Assembly (NCBI GenBank): GCA_036784855.1
Contig: JAZDSV010000073.1
Coordinates: 1-53,521, forward strand
DNA from: Aphelidium insulamus
Lineage: Eukaryota > Aphelidiomycota > Aphelidea > Aphelidiaceae
Reading direction: 5' to 3'
Length of the DNA: 53,521 nucleotides
Part shown: positions 35,187 through 46,941 of the stretch, piece by piece
Numbering within the stretch: position 1 is the stretch's first letter
Layout: each line of letters starts with the position of its first letter
The notes under the pieces: model-generated
The model's input: only the letters and a program-made list of their open reading frames with translations
Databases searched by the model: none
What the model was told of the DNA's origin: nothing
Program-made: the position numbers and the translations under genes

Positions 35187-36298
35187 TTATACTTCAAGTT
35201 GACTGAATGAAGCGATCACCACAACATCACTACCAAGTGCTTGGTGCAGGGAATCACCCACGGGATCTCTTTGAACCAATGCCACTTGGAATCCGGCCTC
35301 CATTGCCGCCTCACACTCGGCCACACTGTCTGACAGGAATAGTATGCTGGCGGGCTCGTCAACACCTATAGCAATCTGAATGGCCCGATAGCTGTCTGCA
35401 TTGGTTTTTGCACCGATTGCCGTGTCAAAATGGCCGTTTATCATCTGGCATATTATTAGAGTAATTAAGAGAAGATGTATAATTGTATTGAAGAGTGAAG
35501 GAGTTCAGAAGGGTAAGTACTGATAGGTGGGTGAATAAGTCAAACTAGCATGTCATAACATATCATCAAGATCCATAGAGCAATATGCTCAAAAACAGTT
35601 CATGCTAAAATAACATGGATATCAAATAATTAGCTAGTCTACGAGAACACACATTAACAAGGCATTTACACTATTAATAGCAGAACACCAATAGGAGGAT
35701 ATAGTAGCAGCAATAAGGTAACATTGGAAAAGTAAAATGTTACAATAACATCAGAATACAACTTCAAGCGATTAACACATATATTGCGAGAATAAACGAC
35801 AGACATAAGTACTCAATATAGATGACATACCGGGAGAAGGTCACCATAGTTCAGCACGTTGCCGAATAAAAGCTTCTGCGCCTCCACGGACCCAGAAGAG
35901 TATATGTAGCACGGAATCCCGGCACACTTCCAGCGCCGGAGAGCATCAACCACATCATCGTACACCAGTCCCTGCAGGTCACCCGTCTCGTAGCCACTGC
36001 GCCACACCAGTCCCTGCAGCCGCTTTAGACCGCCGTGTTTGGCGTCACGGTCCATCAGGGCGTTGCACACGTCCACCGCATGTCCAATGGCATCGCTGAC
36101 ACTCTGACCACCGTCACCGAGCCACTGCGACGCATCAATCAGACTGGCCAGCGCGTCTTGCAACTCGGCCGCGTGCCAATGCTCCGTCAAGTACGCCCGC
36201 AGATGCTTTCTCGCGTACGGAAACAGAGTGTCGCGCACAAATGATATCGGCGTAGTTGTACCCTCAATATCGCTGATAATCGCGCTCACCTTGACCAT
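35187..36298 (-). CDS. ENOPH1: Enolase-phosphatase E1 (methionine salvage)
   Basis: A bifunctional HAD-family enzyme that converts 2,3-diketo-5-methylthiopentyl-1-phosphate to the acireductone in methionine salvage. Exons 36298-35831 and 35444-35187; 241 residues. HAD motif I is SDIEGTTTPISF, motif II YIYSSGSVEAQKLLFG, motif III the Lys in GAKTN and motif IV ILFLSDSVAECEAA. Length and order fit the eukaryotic enzyme. The single intron, 35830-35445, is 386 nt, the longest in this window, AT-rich and without recognisable content. It lies downstream of, and in the same orientation as, the DnaJ gene (about 150 bp apart). Confidence 0.95.
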
Positions 36299-36449
36299 AA
36301 TAATTATATTTCTGTACAGGATATAGTTTCCAATAGATATCGGTGTGAATGGAACGTCCTCACAGTTAAATACCTAGCAAGTTTAAAAGCAAGTGCAAAT
36401 ACGCTGTAATTACACATCAATGCTGCAATAACAAGTTTTACTATGCACG

Positions 36450-37665
36450 TCACGTGGACAGCGAGGACAGTGCCGACATCACGGCCTGGCGCTGCGTGTC
36501 CGACAGCTTCTGGCCCGCGCGCGGAAACTGTATTCTAATCTCCACGATCAGGTCGCCGCGTGCGCCCACATTCTTGCCACGCTTGGGCATTCCCTCGCCG
36601 GCGAAACGCATCTTGTGCTGCGGCTCCACCACCAGCTGGTTGGCGATCTTCAACTTGCGCTTGTCCAGCGTTTCCACGGTGCTGCAAATTATGTAAGCAT
36701 ATACGTACTTGAACAGAATAGAGATGTACTTACCGAGAGAACCCGCAGAGCGCCTCGGAGAGAGTGACTGTCACACCGCAGTGCAGATCATCGCCGTGCC
36801 GGGTGAAAAAGGCATGCGGCGCCTCTTCCACAACGATCTCAAGGTCTTGCTTCACGCCGGGACTGACCTCGTCGCCCTCGCCCTGGAACTTGAGCTTTGT
36901 GCCCGCCTTGAAGCCGGCCTGAATGGGAATATCCAGCACCACCGGTTCCTGGTGCGGTTGGCCGCCGCCATCAAGCCGCTGCCGAGTCACCTTGATCTTC
37001 TTGGTGACGCCGGTGTAGAGTTCCTCCAGCGTGAGTCGCAGTGGCCGCTTCACTGTTCCCGGGGCGCCAGTGGATCGTCGCTCACCGCCGCCACCAGTGG
37101 GAAAGGCGCCCGGCATACCGCCTCCCATTCCGCCCATCCCCATACCACCAGGCATTCCACCCATTCCACCCATACCTCCAGGCATTCCGCCCATACCTCC
37201 AGGCATTCCGCCGCCGCCGCCACCAGCGCCGGCAAACAAATCAGCCAGATTGAAGCCGCCACCCAGCCCACCGCCAGCAGCGCCGCCAAAGAACTGGCGA
37301 AAGATATCGTCGGGGTTGGACGGCTGGAAACCGCCCATACCGCCCATGTTGGTGGAGAAGCTAAATGTACGTGCGCCACCGCCAGGGAACCCCTGTTCGG
37401 GGCCAGCGCCGCCGCCGCCACCAGGCATAGCACCGCCCTTCAAACCCTCCTCGCCAAACTGGTCGTACACCGCGCGCTTCTGAGAGTCGGACAGCACCTC
37501 GTATGCTTCCGATATCTCCTTGAACCGGCGCTCCGACTCTTCCTTCTTGCCGGCGTTGCGGTCGGGGTGCCACTTGAGTGCCTGCTTCCGGTATGCCTTC
37601 TTGATGGTCTCTTCGTCCGCCTTGCGGTCCGTCAGTCCCAGTATACTGTAGTAGTCTCGGCCCAT
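36450..37665 (-). CDS. DNAJB: Class II DnaJ (DNAJB1/Sis1-type Hsp40)
   Basis: A co-chaperone that delivers clients to Hsp70 and stimulates its ATPase. Exons 37665-36734 and 36681-36450; 387 residues. The J domain starts at the N-terminus ([16 protein letters not shown]) and contains the HPD motif in [12 protein letters not shown] Gly/Met-rich linker with tandem GGMPGGMGG-type repeats follows (plus-strand 37100-37215). There is no CxxCxGxG zinc finger, so it is class II. Two C-terminal beta domains ([15 protein letters not shown] ... [39 protein letters not shown]) complete it. I chose the ATG in MGRDYYS; an in-frame ATG upstream would add about 50 residues that no relative has. Confidence 0.95.
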
Positions 37666-38097
37666 GTTGTGTGTATGTGTGTAGGCGTCTCTGTGTGTGT
37701 CTTCGTACAGTTCTGTGCACTGTAAGGCGAGAGGGAAGCCGAAAGCAAAATATATTCTGGTCTGGAGAAACACTTGGAAACAGGTCGAACGGCCAGACAG
37801 GCGGTGATTGGGCGCCGACAATGGTGAATGCCGTGGCGCAGTCGCGTGCCTTCGAGGTGTTTGTAGTATGCTTGCATTAAGTGTATTCTTATTGGCGTAG
37901 ACTTCGAGACGTATGTATACAGTACTTTTCTTATACAGTCAATTCTCAATTGAAGCAATGGAATCTACCGACAATATATTCAATGAACAGTTTCACGCCC
38001 TGCATTGAAAATGTTTCCCGTCACCTGATGTTCTCCACCCAAATTACTAATTTAAAAAAAGAGATACTAAAAATGCTAGCTTCCATAATCACACACA
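37666..38097. other. Spacer DnaJ / tRNA
   Basis: This 432-bp spacer holds the DnaJ promoter and 5' UTR on the left and AT-rich sequence before the tRNA. GTGTGTATGTGTGT near 37669-37703 is a short purine-pyrimidine run. I see no heat-shock element array that I could defend and no coding exon. Confidence 0.45.
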
Positions 38098-38168
38098 GCA
38101 TCAGTGGTGAAATGGTATCATTCCTGCCTTCCAAGCATGAGGCCCGGGTTCGATTCCCGGCTGATGCA
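38098..38168 (+). tRNA. tRNA-Gly (anticodon TCC)
   Basis: A 71-nt cloverleaf. The acceptor stem GCATCAG pairs perfectly with CTGATGC and ends in discriminator A. The T arm is CCCGGGTTCGATTCCCGG-like with a perfect B box (GGTTCGATTCC). The anticodon loop CTTCCAA gives TCC, reading GGA codons. The anticodon stem has one C-T mismatch. The A box region is TGGTGAAATGG. There is no intron. A Pol III terminator is not obvious in the first bases downstream; TTTT occurs at about 38172. Confidence 0.93.
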
Positions 38169-38299
38169 TCTGTTTTGCCATTATTTTTGCATGACGTTGT
38201 ATTTGAATATCTTTCTCTCGTTATGAGCAGGTATCCAAACATATTGATCATTGCTGAAGCACATTTATTATTTTTGCATTAACAGTATGGTATAACACA

Positions 38300-41200
38300 C
38301 TAGCGTCGAGCACGCTTAATCACCGGACTATCCTGGAACTCTGAAACTAGAATCGTCAGCCAGAATACAATTGTGAGCAAAGCAGCGGACTTACTGCGGT
38401 CACTGTTTACATCACCCTCGGATGTGTCTTCAAGTGGTTCCACGTGCCGGTCTGGCTCAGGTTCGTTACTCACATCAGTAGGGCTCACCACATCATCGTC
38501 AATCGCGGCAACCTGATCTTGGGACTGAAGCAGTACACTTTTTTGCTTCATGCCGCGCTTATAGAAACTCGTCTGGCCTGATCCATCATGCGGGAACAGT
38601 GCCAAGAATTTGTCGAATTCACGCAATATGTTGGCGTCGCAAATCATCACGCTGTCAACAATGGTTTCCACTTCATTCGCAATTATTGCTACGAGCTCGT
38701 TTGCATCGTCGCTGCTGAGCAAGTGTGTCGTCACGACATCTGGTTCGGGTTTGCGCTTCCTGGATGACGATTTCTTGCCGGCGCCTGCCAGCAATACACC
38801 AGCACCGGCCAGCATGCCATTCCACACAGAGCTCACCACATCGCTGTACGGTGCACCCGTCGATTGAAGCATGTCTCGTATCATTGGGAAACCGACGCAA
38901 TCCAGAATCTGATGGATGATGCACCGTGTAAGCGCACTGGCTGCACCTGGGTTGGCCGCTGCGTGCTGCCGCAAACTTGTTCGTACTCGTTCCATGAACA
39001 ACAGGTGGGGATGGAACTTGGCGTTATTGCTACGGGCTGCTCGCGCAACGAGCTGTTCATACATCAGCTAAATGATTTCATACATTAAACAGTGACGAAC
39101 CGAAAGCAGCACAGAGCCAACGTCGCCCACCGCTATTTCTTCCAAAGACACATTCAATTTCACCCACTGGTCGATCAATCGTCCCACCAACCCATCGACC
39201 CAGCTATTCCAGCATCCGAACCAGGTAAATATTCGCAGAACTGGCCGCTCCGCCTCCTCCAACGAGATTCTGTCAAATCCAAAGAGTGACCATGAGCAGC
39301 GGACACATGCCATCATTTCCTTTTGCAGCAGCACCATGGTGCGTCTGCGGCTAATTGGTGACATGGGGATGCGACGCTGTTGCGGTTCAATGAAAGTATC
39401 GTCGGTGATTGCGAAATTTTGCTGTAAATAAGTACGCCATGGGCTGGAATCCGCGTCATCAGCTGATAGTCGACGATCATCACATGGCTGGCCATCGTAT
39501 ACGAGGTCAGTTTCACACACGGTCGACAGGCTAAGAGATACTAACTCAACGACAATTCCAACGCACTGCCCGAATTGAAAGACACACTGTTCGTCGTCTA
39601 TCCAGTGGCAAATGTCGGCCAACATGCCGGCAACACCGCAGCCGGTGGCATTTGAGCTCATAGAGTCCGAATACAAACTTTGCACGCCTAGCAGTAGTTT
39701 TCGTCTCAGTTCATGAGTGTTTTGGGTAGTGCCGCTGTCGCAAAGCTGTTTACCAGCGATCATGCATTGTTGAAGACTTGATAGCCAGGCGACACAGCAG
39801 GCATTCCACGACGTCGATTTAGCGTTGCGCACGCATTGCCCGACGAGCAGCTGGAATACCAGTGATGCAAGCATGAACATCAGCTGACTGCATTAGAAAA
39901 GTAACATAATTTACGCAACTCACCTCGATTTTCGGCACTATACTCTCACTTTCGGTATCAAGCGTCGCAAACACGATTTGGCCCAAACGATTACAGCCAG
40001 TAATGAGTGATTCAGCCACAGCGGGCTCGACATTGGTCAAATACTTTGATGCGGCCAGAAATCGAGCGATCTTGGTTTTTGCCGCCAGGATGTCGATGTC
40101 GTCGAATTCTTCCGTCAACCAGCTTGCAAAACCACTAGGCAATGAATGGACAACATCTCGACCAACTGCGTAAAGGGCATGTTTTGCAGAGCATAGAGAC
40201 ACTGTCTCGTCGCCAACAACTTGCCACTCGCCAAACAATACTCTGGATATCATTAAAAGCAACTTAAGTTCATTCTCCCTTTCGAATACAGAGTTGGCAG
40301 CCACGGCCAACAATTCTCTGAACCGCGCTTCACCTCGTTTCTCGACCCATGCAGTTCCAGCGCAGCACAGTGCACGATCTTTGTTGTCACTGCAATACGG
40401 GATTCCGATGACTGTCCAGAACAAAAACATCTCCACGGAGGCACAAGAGGCAGCAATGTTGAACACATTGTCGAGCACATCGCTGTTACCGCAATCCGCC
40501 CTCGTGACAGCGTTCATTTTCAGTGCCGGAATGGAAATGTCTGTTACAGCCGCCAATAGCTCTTCCACTTTGCGCGGAGATGAAGCGGTGTTCTTGGAAG
40601 CGCCTCTTGATTTTTTGCCGAAAACATGGCGCTTCGGCTTGACATCGCCAGGGGCAAGTGTGCTGCCTGGATGTAGGCAAACTTCAAATTCGGCCAGTGA
40701 TGCGATTGAGGTACCATATGAGACGCCATATTGCGCTTTTGCGACAGCACATACCACAGATACGAGACACAGCCGCTCAGTCACATCACAATCCTGTGAA
40801 CCGCTCGCTACCAAAGTCAACAGGCGCGGAACGTCGTTCAATGATTTCATCAACAGTTGAGCAGCCCCACGAACTTCAACATCTTTACATGTGGACACAA
40901 AGTCGGGCAAAGCGATAACTACTGAGTTTGCCGCCAGTGTGAACACTGTTCTGACCTGCTGTAGGAGGAACTCGGTGGCATCATCGCCACTCCAGTGTAG
41001 AGTGGTGATCAAATTCGAATGCGACAGAGAATACACATCTTCCGCAACGGCCAACCCATCCCGTTTACACATTGACACCACTTGGCCTACCAAAGATCGA
41101 CGAGATGCCTCATTAAAAGTCTCTCGAAACAGGGTAATACAGCGATCTAGTACAACTGCCATCAACTTTGGCGACGCTGTCGGTGAGCTTGAGAGATCCT

Positions 41201-42946
41201 GAGAGTACTTTTGAATTGCTGGTACCAGAGATGTTTCAAGAAACATTTTCAGCACAACTGATGCGGCAACTGTTCGATTAGCGCCAGTCGGATCAACATT
41301 TTCCGATAGGGCCAAGAGAGGCAGGATTTCGCCATAGTTTTCTTCGTCCAAAAAGTCATTCCTGTACGGTAAGTCATTGTCATTTATTCAGAGTACATAC
41401 TCAGATAGCCACGGCAGCATCCTCGAAAGCATCAACATTTGGACTTCTGCAGATGCATCAAATAAGGTGATTTCCAGAATGCGCTGCTTAAACCGTTCGA
41501 TAAATTGCGTCAGTGCAGCATTTTCCGACCCGTAAAATGACACAATCCGACAAAGCGATTTGACGGCATTCAGTCGCGTCTCACAGTCCTACTGGTCAAC
41601 AAGTCGCTAAAACATGACCAATTTACCTTATCACTAAGCATCCATCCAATGTATCTTAAATAACTTTCGTTCATAAAGTCCGCCGATGCACAGATCCATG
41701 ACGGTAGCTCTGCAATACAATCCCGTCTGATAAGACAGTCGATGTCGCGGTATCGATGTACGAATATTCTGTAACGATGTTGGTATGGTATCCTACTCAA
41801 AGGTAACATACCCGTCAATAAGGTCGTTGATGTGCTCCTTAAGCTCGTCATTTGCATTGCTGGCATGCTTACTAGTTTTTTTCCGCTGCTGCGATGTATA
41901 TTTGTGCGAATGTTGTACCATAGATGTAATGACGGCGAGCGATACCACAGTGCACGTGTGTCGAATGGGTCGTATGGGCGACGAACATGCCATTACCAGA
42001 AACGATTTAATGAGTTCAAACGAGTCGTGTAGGCTCTCTGCCTCGTCGTATTCAGCCTTGTTCGTCGATGAGAGGAGCGCAAGAAAGTGTCGAGTCCACC
42101 GTGACCAGAAATCTACAAGCTTGGATCGAACCTTTTTCAGTGACTTGGCTTTTGAAACCAGTGGATAAACGAGCTCGGCTTTCTAAATAGTTTGAATGTC
42201 TCATACAGAAGTGTTTATTCCTCGATACCTGCTCTGCTATAGAGGTGACATGCTGCAGTAATTCTTCCATTCCATCGTTCTGAGAGCTTTCAACCTGAAA
42301 GCGGGAAATCTGAACCGCGTTGTCGATTCCACAACAGTTCAATATAAAATTGAAAAGCTGCGCAATGCTGGCCAATTTGTCGGCGCGAAATGCCGTCATC
42401 CATGCGGCCACCAGTTCTTCATTTGGAGTGGCAGATGACGAAACAAGAGTACCTTATTGTAAGACAGGCCAGCACAGAAGTGCACGTACCGAGCGACAAG
42501 CTTTCCGCGCTGCCCTTTGTCACAGCGGGGTTCTTTTTCGCACCAGCAGCCGACACGCGGACCTTGATGGCACCAGGTGCTGCTTGATTCGATGACCTTG
42601 TGACAGCTTGCTCCTCATCGTCCGACGCCTCGGATGGACCACCATCTTCGGCATCAGAGCCATCGGTGTCTGGACAGCTGCTCAAGTCTGACACATCAGA
42701 GTCATTGTCTTCACCGCGCGTTGCAGCAGCTTCCTCTGCCGACACATTGGACGGAGTGGCTGCATGGTGACTATTCAGGGACGACTGGTTGCAAAAATGC
42801 CATGTGACTTACACGACAATGGCGGGGTGTCGGCGGCAGTACCACTACTGGAAATGCAATGGTAAGAGCTGAAGCAGTATGTGATATAGCGTGGCATACC
42901 TTCCGGCGGCGCCGGATGAGCTGCGCGATCTCAGGGTGCGTGTCAT
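38300..42946 (-). CDS. SCC3: Cohesin subunit SCC3 / STAG, diverged
   Basis: The HEAT-repeat subunit that loads and stabilises cohesin on DNA. About 11 exons on the minus strand: 42946-42900, 42847-42813, 42759-42490, 42452-42229, 42182-41812, 41768-41627, 41588-41401, 41361-39924, 39883 to about 39100, 39067-38395, 38346-38300; about 1400 residues. The identity rests on GIFVHRYRDIDCLIRRDCIAEL followed by SWICASADFMNESYLRYIGWML, the near-signature of STAG (IFVHRYRD ... YLKYVGW), on DCETRLNAVKSL after it, and on FRADKLASIAQLFNFILNCCG before it. An acidic Ser-rich N-terminus is typical. The rest is strongly diverged. The junction near 39068-39100 is ambiguous (see findings). The last intron, 38394-38347, is 48 nt, in frame and stopless. 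The gene is divergent from the TEX9-like gene, ATGs 217 bp apart. Confidence 0.82.
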
Positions 42947-43163
42947 TGCCCGTAACAGAAAAAAGAAGGCGAAGCAAAAAAATTCTGCCGTTTAGCCGCC
43001 AGCGATTGTTCGACTACTCTGTTACGGTGGCCAAAGGGAAAAAAGCTTGAAAGAACTTTCTCGTGCCAACTGATATTTTGGAATATGATCGACACGTATT
43101 ACCATTTCCTAACCGACTGATGGATGCCATCAGTTTGTTTACATGTGACACGCCTTCAGAATA

Positions 43164-44251
43164 ATGAACGGGGCTGCTGGAAAATTCCTCGACTTGGAGC
43201 AGAGTCTTGTGTAAGACTGTCACCTGCTATTCCATAGAATACATTAACTAACATATCAGTGATCGGAATTCACGGCTAGCCGAAGCACAGCCAGCTGTCG
43301 ATGACATATTGGCGGCCGCGTCGACGTTCCTTGATGATCTAGACTTTTACAAGAGCGATACAGCTGCAGCTGAAGCAGACACTGCAGCCGAAACAGACTT
43401 GGCAAAAGCTGATTTCGATGGTGAAAAGACATCTAGCGCCGCTGGCGGTGATACTCAAGGACGCTACGTCGAATCGACCAGTGTGCGGCTCCTTAAAGTC
43501 AAGCTACGCGCAGTCACGCAGCAGCTTTGCGCCGAAGTTGAACGTCACCGACAAACTGTGCGCCTGTGCTCTGTACTGATGAAAGGGAGTTAATATAGTT
43601 TATAACAGGAGGAGCGGCGAACAGCGGCCGAAACCAGTGCGACCAAGTCCACCGCGAGAATCCAAAAGTTGGAACACCAACTGAACGCCGTTCAGGCAAG
43701 TTCCTTAAATCATGTCCAAACTGCACAAGTAGTTACATATATTTCCGTAGGAATCAATGAAGCGTACCGCGTCACTGGCAGACGAGTGGAAACAGAAGGC
43801 TTCCGGCGCAGAACGCACCGTAAAAGACTTGCAGCGTGAACTGAAGGATGTCATCTCCGCCAATTCGGCCGCCAAGCAAAATTCTGCCGCAGCAATGTCA
43901 GACACAACCAAGTATGCTCTGTATGCAAACAGTTACTATGTGTCGCTGATCATTGTACATAGACTCAACCGTGCCATTGAACAGTTGAACACGGCGCGGG
44001 AACAACTAAAAGCGGAGCAGATTCTACACCACGATGTGAATGTTCAGCTGCAACAAGCAAACCAACAGCTGAAGGCAGAGCAGCGGCGCACAGATCAGCA
44101 GCGAGGAGAATTTGTCCGCGTGTTCAAGAAGCAGCAGGAACTTATTGACGTGCTTAAACGCCAAGTCATGCACCTCGAAGCTGTCGGCAGTGTCAAGGCG
44201 CTGGAGGTGGAGTTTGCCAGACAGCTACAGACGCGTTCGCGCCCGCAGTAA
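43164..44251 (+). CDS. TEX9: TEX9-like coiled-coil protein
   Basis: Five exons, 43164-43210, 43260-43572, 43609-43695, 43751-43911, 43963-44251; 298 residues. The N-terminal third is Ala/Asp-rich; the rest is coiled coil. The C-terminus, [20 protein letters not shown], closely matches the TEX9 family ending ([20 protein letters not shown] as I recall it), and LNRAIEQLNTAREQLK resembles the LNRALEEAEKY stretch before it. TEX9 is found mainly in species with cilia or flagella and is associated with centriolar satellites, so it hints at a flagellated life stage. Intron 3 (43696-43750) has donor AG|GCAAGT; no GT donor in phase exists. AATAAA at 44312-44317. Confidence 0.82.
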
Positions 44252-44348
44252 TTCCAATTGAAATACATATCTTTGCAGAATATATTAAGATATAAAGAAT
44301 ATATAAGCGAGAATAAATTAATACGCATTTAGTCGTCTAGACAAGCAT

Positions 44349-46433
44349 TCACTCGAAGGAATCTTGCTGTGAGTATTCGCTTTGTCGCTGATGCTGTTGT
44401 TGCGGTTGGCTGGCCGAGATGTTGCCTGCAGCGTGCTGGTGAAGGTGCTGATCAAGCTCGCGTAGTTGCCGCTGCTGCTGTTCAAACTCTAGGTGGTGTG
44501 CCTGCTGCTCAGTCACCTGGCTTGTATCGCCAAATCCCTCGGGCGGCACCACCACTCGTCGCGAAAATGACAGTGGAAATATGCCTTCCTTGCCGCTGCG
44601 TAGATTCAGTGCTCGGCCCCAGCCATCGTCGTACGACTTGATCATGTAGAGAAGATCGTTGGTCATCAGGTCGATCTCATCGCCCAGACGAGCCTCGTAG
44701 GGATGCACAGCGCGTAGATAAGATGCTGGCAGTTTCACGGGAAGCACTGGCAACGGTGGCGCCACCGATGGACCCCGTCTTGGTGAAGCAGCGCTCTGTG
44801 GCGGATGCAGCAGGTCATTGTTCAGTCTGGTATCAGTTGGAACATTCGCCGAGGTGTCATTGGCGTCTATGCCCACCGAGTACAGAGAGTCACTGCGCCG
44901 ACTAATGCTGACCGGGCTGCCTCTGGCCTCGTTGACGGAAGCGTACTTTTTGTCTCGCTGCTCGCTGGCGGCCACGGCGGCGGCGTACAAGCCGAGATTC
45001 TCCTTCAGCTCCTGGTCGCTAGCGGTTTCACGGGTATCAGCAGACGGTCTAACCAGCGTTCCATGCGTATCAGACTGCTGCCGGTACGAATGTTGGTGTT
45101 GATGATGATAGCTAGTATCATGCTGCTGCTCTGTCCCGTCGTTTTCGTGGCGGTGCCCGTTATCCGCATAATGGCCATGGTGGTTGCGTCCGTAGTAGTT
45201 GTAGTCGTCTCTGGCACCGCTAGCATTGCCAAACTCAAAGTCGTCGTTATGCGTGGCGGTAGATTGCTTGTGCGCATGCCGCTTGTGCTCAAAATCTTCT
45301 TGTTGATCGCGTCGACGACGACGGCGACAACACAGCACCACCATCGCCACCACAATAAGAACGCCGAAAAAAGTACCCAAAACTGCCGCCACCAGATCAT
45401 TCGTGTGCTGTTGCCGACTGATCATGTTATTGCTGGAAGAGGCCACGGAGCCGGCTGCGACGGGTGAGAGGCAGTCCACGCACGTCATGTGATCCGCATC
45501 TCCTGCAAACTGACACTGGCGGCCAAAGTAGCCGCGGTCGCATGAGCATCCCACCAACGACATATCGGTGGTGACGGTGGAATTCAGTGGGATCGACGAC
45601 CCTACGCCAAGCAGGCGGCGAGAATAGTCGGAGAGCACACAGTTGCCGCGATTGTTGCACCGTGCGGCGCGACACTGGTCTGAGCGACAAGTCCCGCTAA
45701 GACACACCCCGGCCACCGGACTGGGAGTCGAATTTGACGGATTGCTCGCCAACTGCAAACAGCCAACGTAGTCTGGGGCATAGGGCGGCAGGTTGGAGTA
45801 GGAAGAGAAATCCACGCAAAGCGCACTGCCATTCGTGGCGGTACTACTTCCATTCAACGTGGAAATGACGGTTCCGAGGCACGCCGACACGCATGACGAC
45901 TGCGCCAGTAGAAATGGCGGCAGTACCGTGCCCAATGGGGTCGGTGTTGATTGCGCAGCGCACGGCACAAAGGGACCAGCCACCTGCACGCCAGTCAGGG
46001 CCGATGTCTACATTAAGCAGATACGTACCGACGCATTGGGTGTCTGCATCACGACAGTGTTGAAGGAGGCACACTGCTGTTGGCGCGTGGCACACCGGCC
46101 CGATTGACAGACACCTCGTCCTTGCGAGCACGCCGTCTGCTCCGGCAACCTGCGGCAGTCCACGGTACAGCATTCAGCGCTATCACTGCCAGCGACAAAC
46201 TCGGACGGATCACACTCTTCTCCGGGGTCGACGCGTCCATTGCCGCACAGAAGCAGCGATGAAGACATTATATAGTTATATAGAATCGGTATATTCACGC
46301 GTCGCCCAGTCTTCAACGCGTTCTTGCTGTGAGCTGCGCCACACTGGCCAGGAGCAATCTTGTTGTTGTGGCCCCTGAGCGCCACATTTTGCCGTGTGCT
46401 GTGATTGGTCAGATCGTCTCGATTAATGAGCAT
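44349..46433 (-). CDS. Disintegrin / cysteine-rich membrane protein with SH3 domain
   Basis: Exons about 46433 (or ATG 46268) to 46029 and 45983-44349; 624 or 679 residues. The ectodomain starts directly with CGNGRVDPGEECDP and CCTVDCRRLPEQTACSQGRGVCQSGRC, the disintegrin signature of ADAM proteins, followed by a cysteine-rich part and an EGF-like GCSCDRGYFGRQCQF. One transmembrane helix (LVAAVLGTFFGVLIVVAMVVL) is followed by RRRRRR and a His/Ser/Gln-rich cytoplasmic tail with an SH3 domain (AVHPYEARLGDEIDLM ... DDGWGRALN ... GIFPLSF). ADAM-type proteins with a C-terminal SH3 are known from early-diverging fungi. No metalloprotease domain (HExxHxxGxxH) or clear signal peptide is visible upstream, so the 5' end may be lost, lie in unrecognised exons, or the protein may be a true protease-less form. 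Confidence 0.75.
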
Positions 46434-46941
46434 CACGAGTCACATCCGCTGCAGTCGTTCAGAAAATGCTAGCATATAGCGATATGTATATTTTTTTTTA
46501 GATTTTATCGCAAATTGTTGCCGCGACTAATTATTTAGTCGACTTGATAACGTGCCGTTTGACGGCTTGACTACTGATCGTTAAACAGGTATGTATTGTA
46601 GACGCATCATTAATGTAATAGCAAATATTGCTGCTGTTGATTACGCGGCTTTAATTAGAAGGGATGTCACGAAGAAATAATATATGTGCCGTCATCGACG
46701 TCACCAAAGTAAAAGTCGAAATGCGCTTGCTGGTCAACTCCCCCACGTTCTTTCCTTTTTAGCTCTCTCGTACTTTCTCTCTACCCGTGCATGAATCTCT
46801 ATGTATTTGTATAAAAAAGTGTTATTTTTGGAAAAGCATTGATGGCTGCTTTGGATAGTGCCACGTAGCGAGTCGCGAATGGATAAAACAGCAGTGTCGT
46901 TCATTCACATGAGCACTAATCATGCTCTAGATTGAGCAAAA
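46434..46941. promoter_or_regulatory. Divergent spacer disintegrin gene / 46942 gene
   Basis: A 508-bp AT-rich spacer. TATAAA at 46810-46815 is a candidate TATA box for the plus-strand gene, followed by AAAAAGTG. Two small perfect hairpins lie close together: GACTAA-TTAT-TTAGTC (46525-46540) and GCCGT-TTG-ACGGC (46554-46566). A pyrimidine-rich stretch runs from 46741 to 46800. No protease-domain exon for the minus-strand gene is recognisable here. Confidence 0.45.

Noticed and set aside
35505-35568. C/D snoRNA inside the ENOPH1 intron (minus strand TGATGAT ... CTGA, 64 nt)
   Set aside because: C and D boxes are present, but the flanks do not pair into a terminal stem and no convincing C'/D' pair exists; such short boxes arise by chance in AT-rich DNA.
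37031-37483. Plus-strand Pro/Ile-rich frame opposite DnaJ
   Set aside because: It is the reverse reading of the Gly/Met repeats of DnaJ.
38021-38251. Short ORF over the tRNA with NRTRASCLEGRND
   Set aside because: This peptide is the usual artefact of translating a tRNA gene; the cloverleaf explains the DNA.
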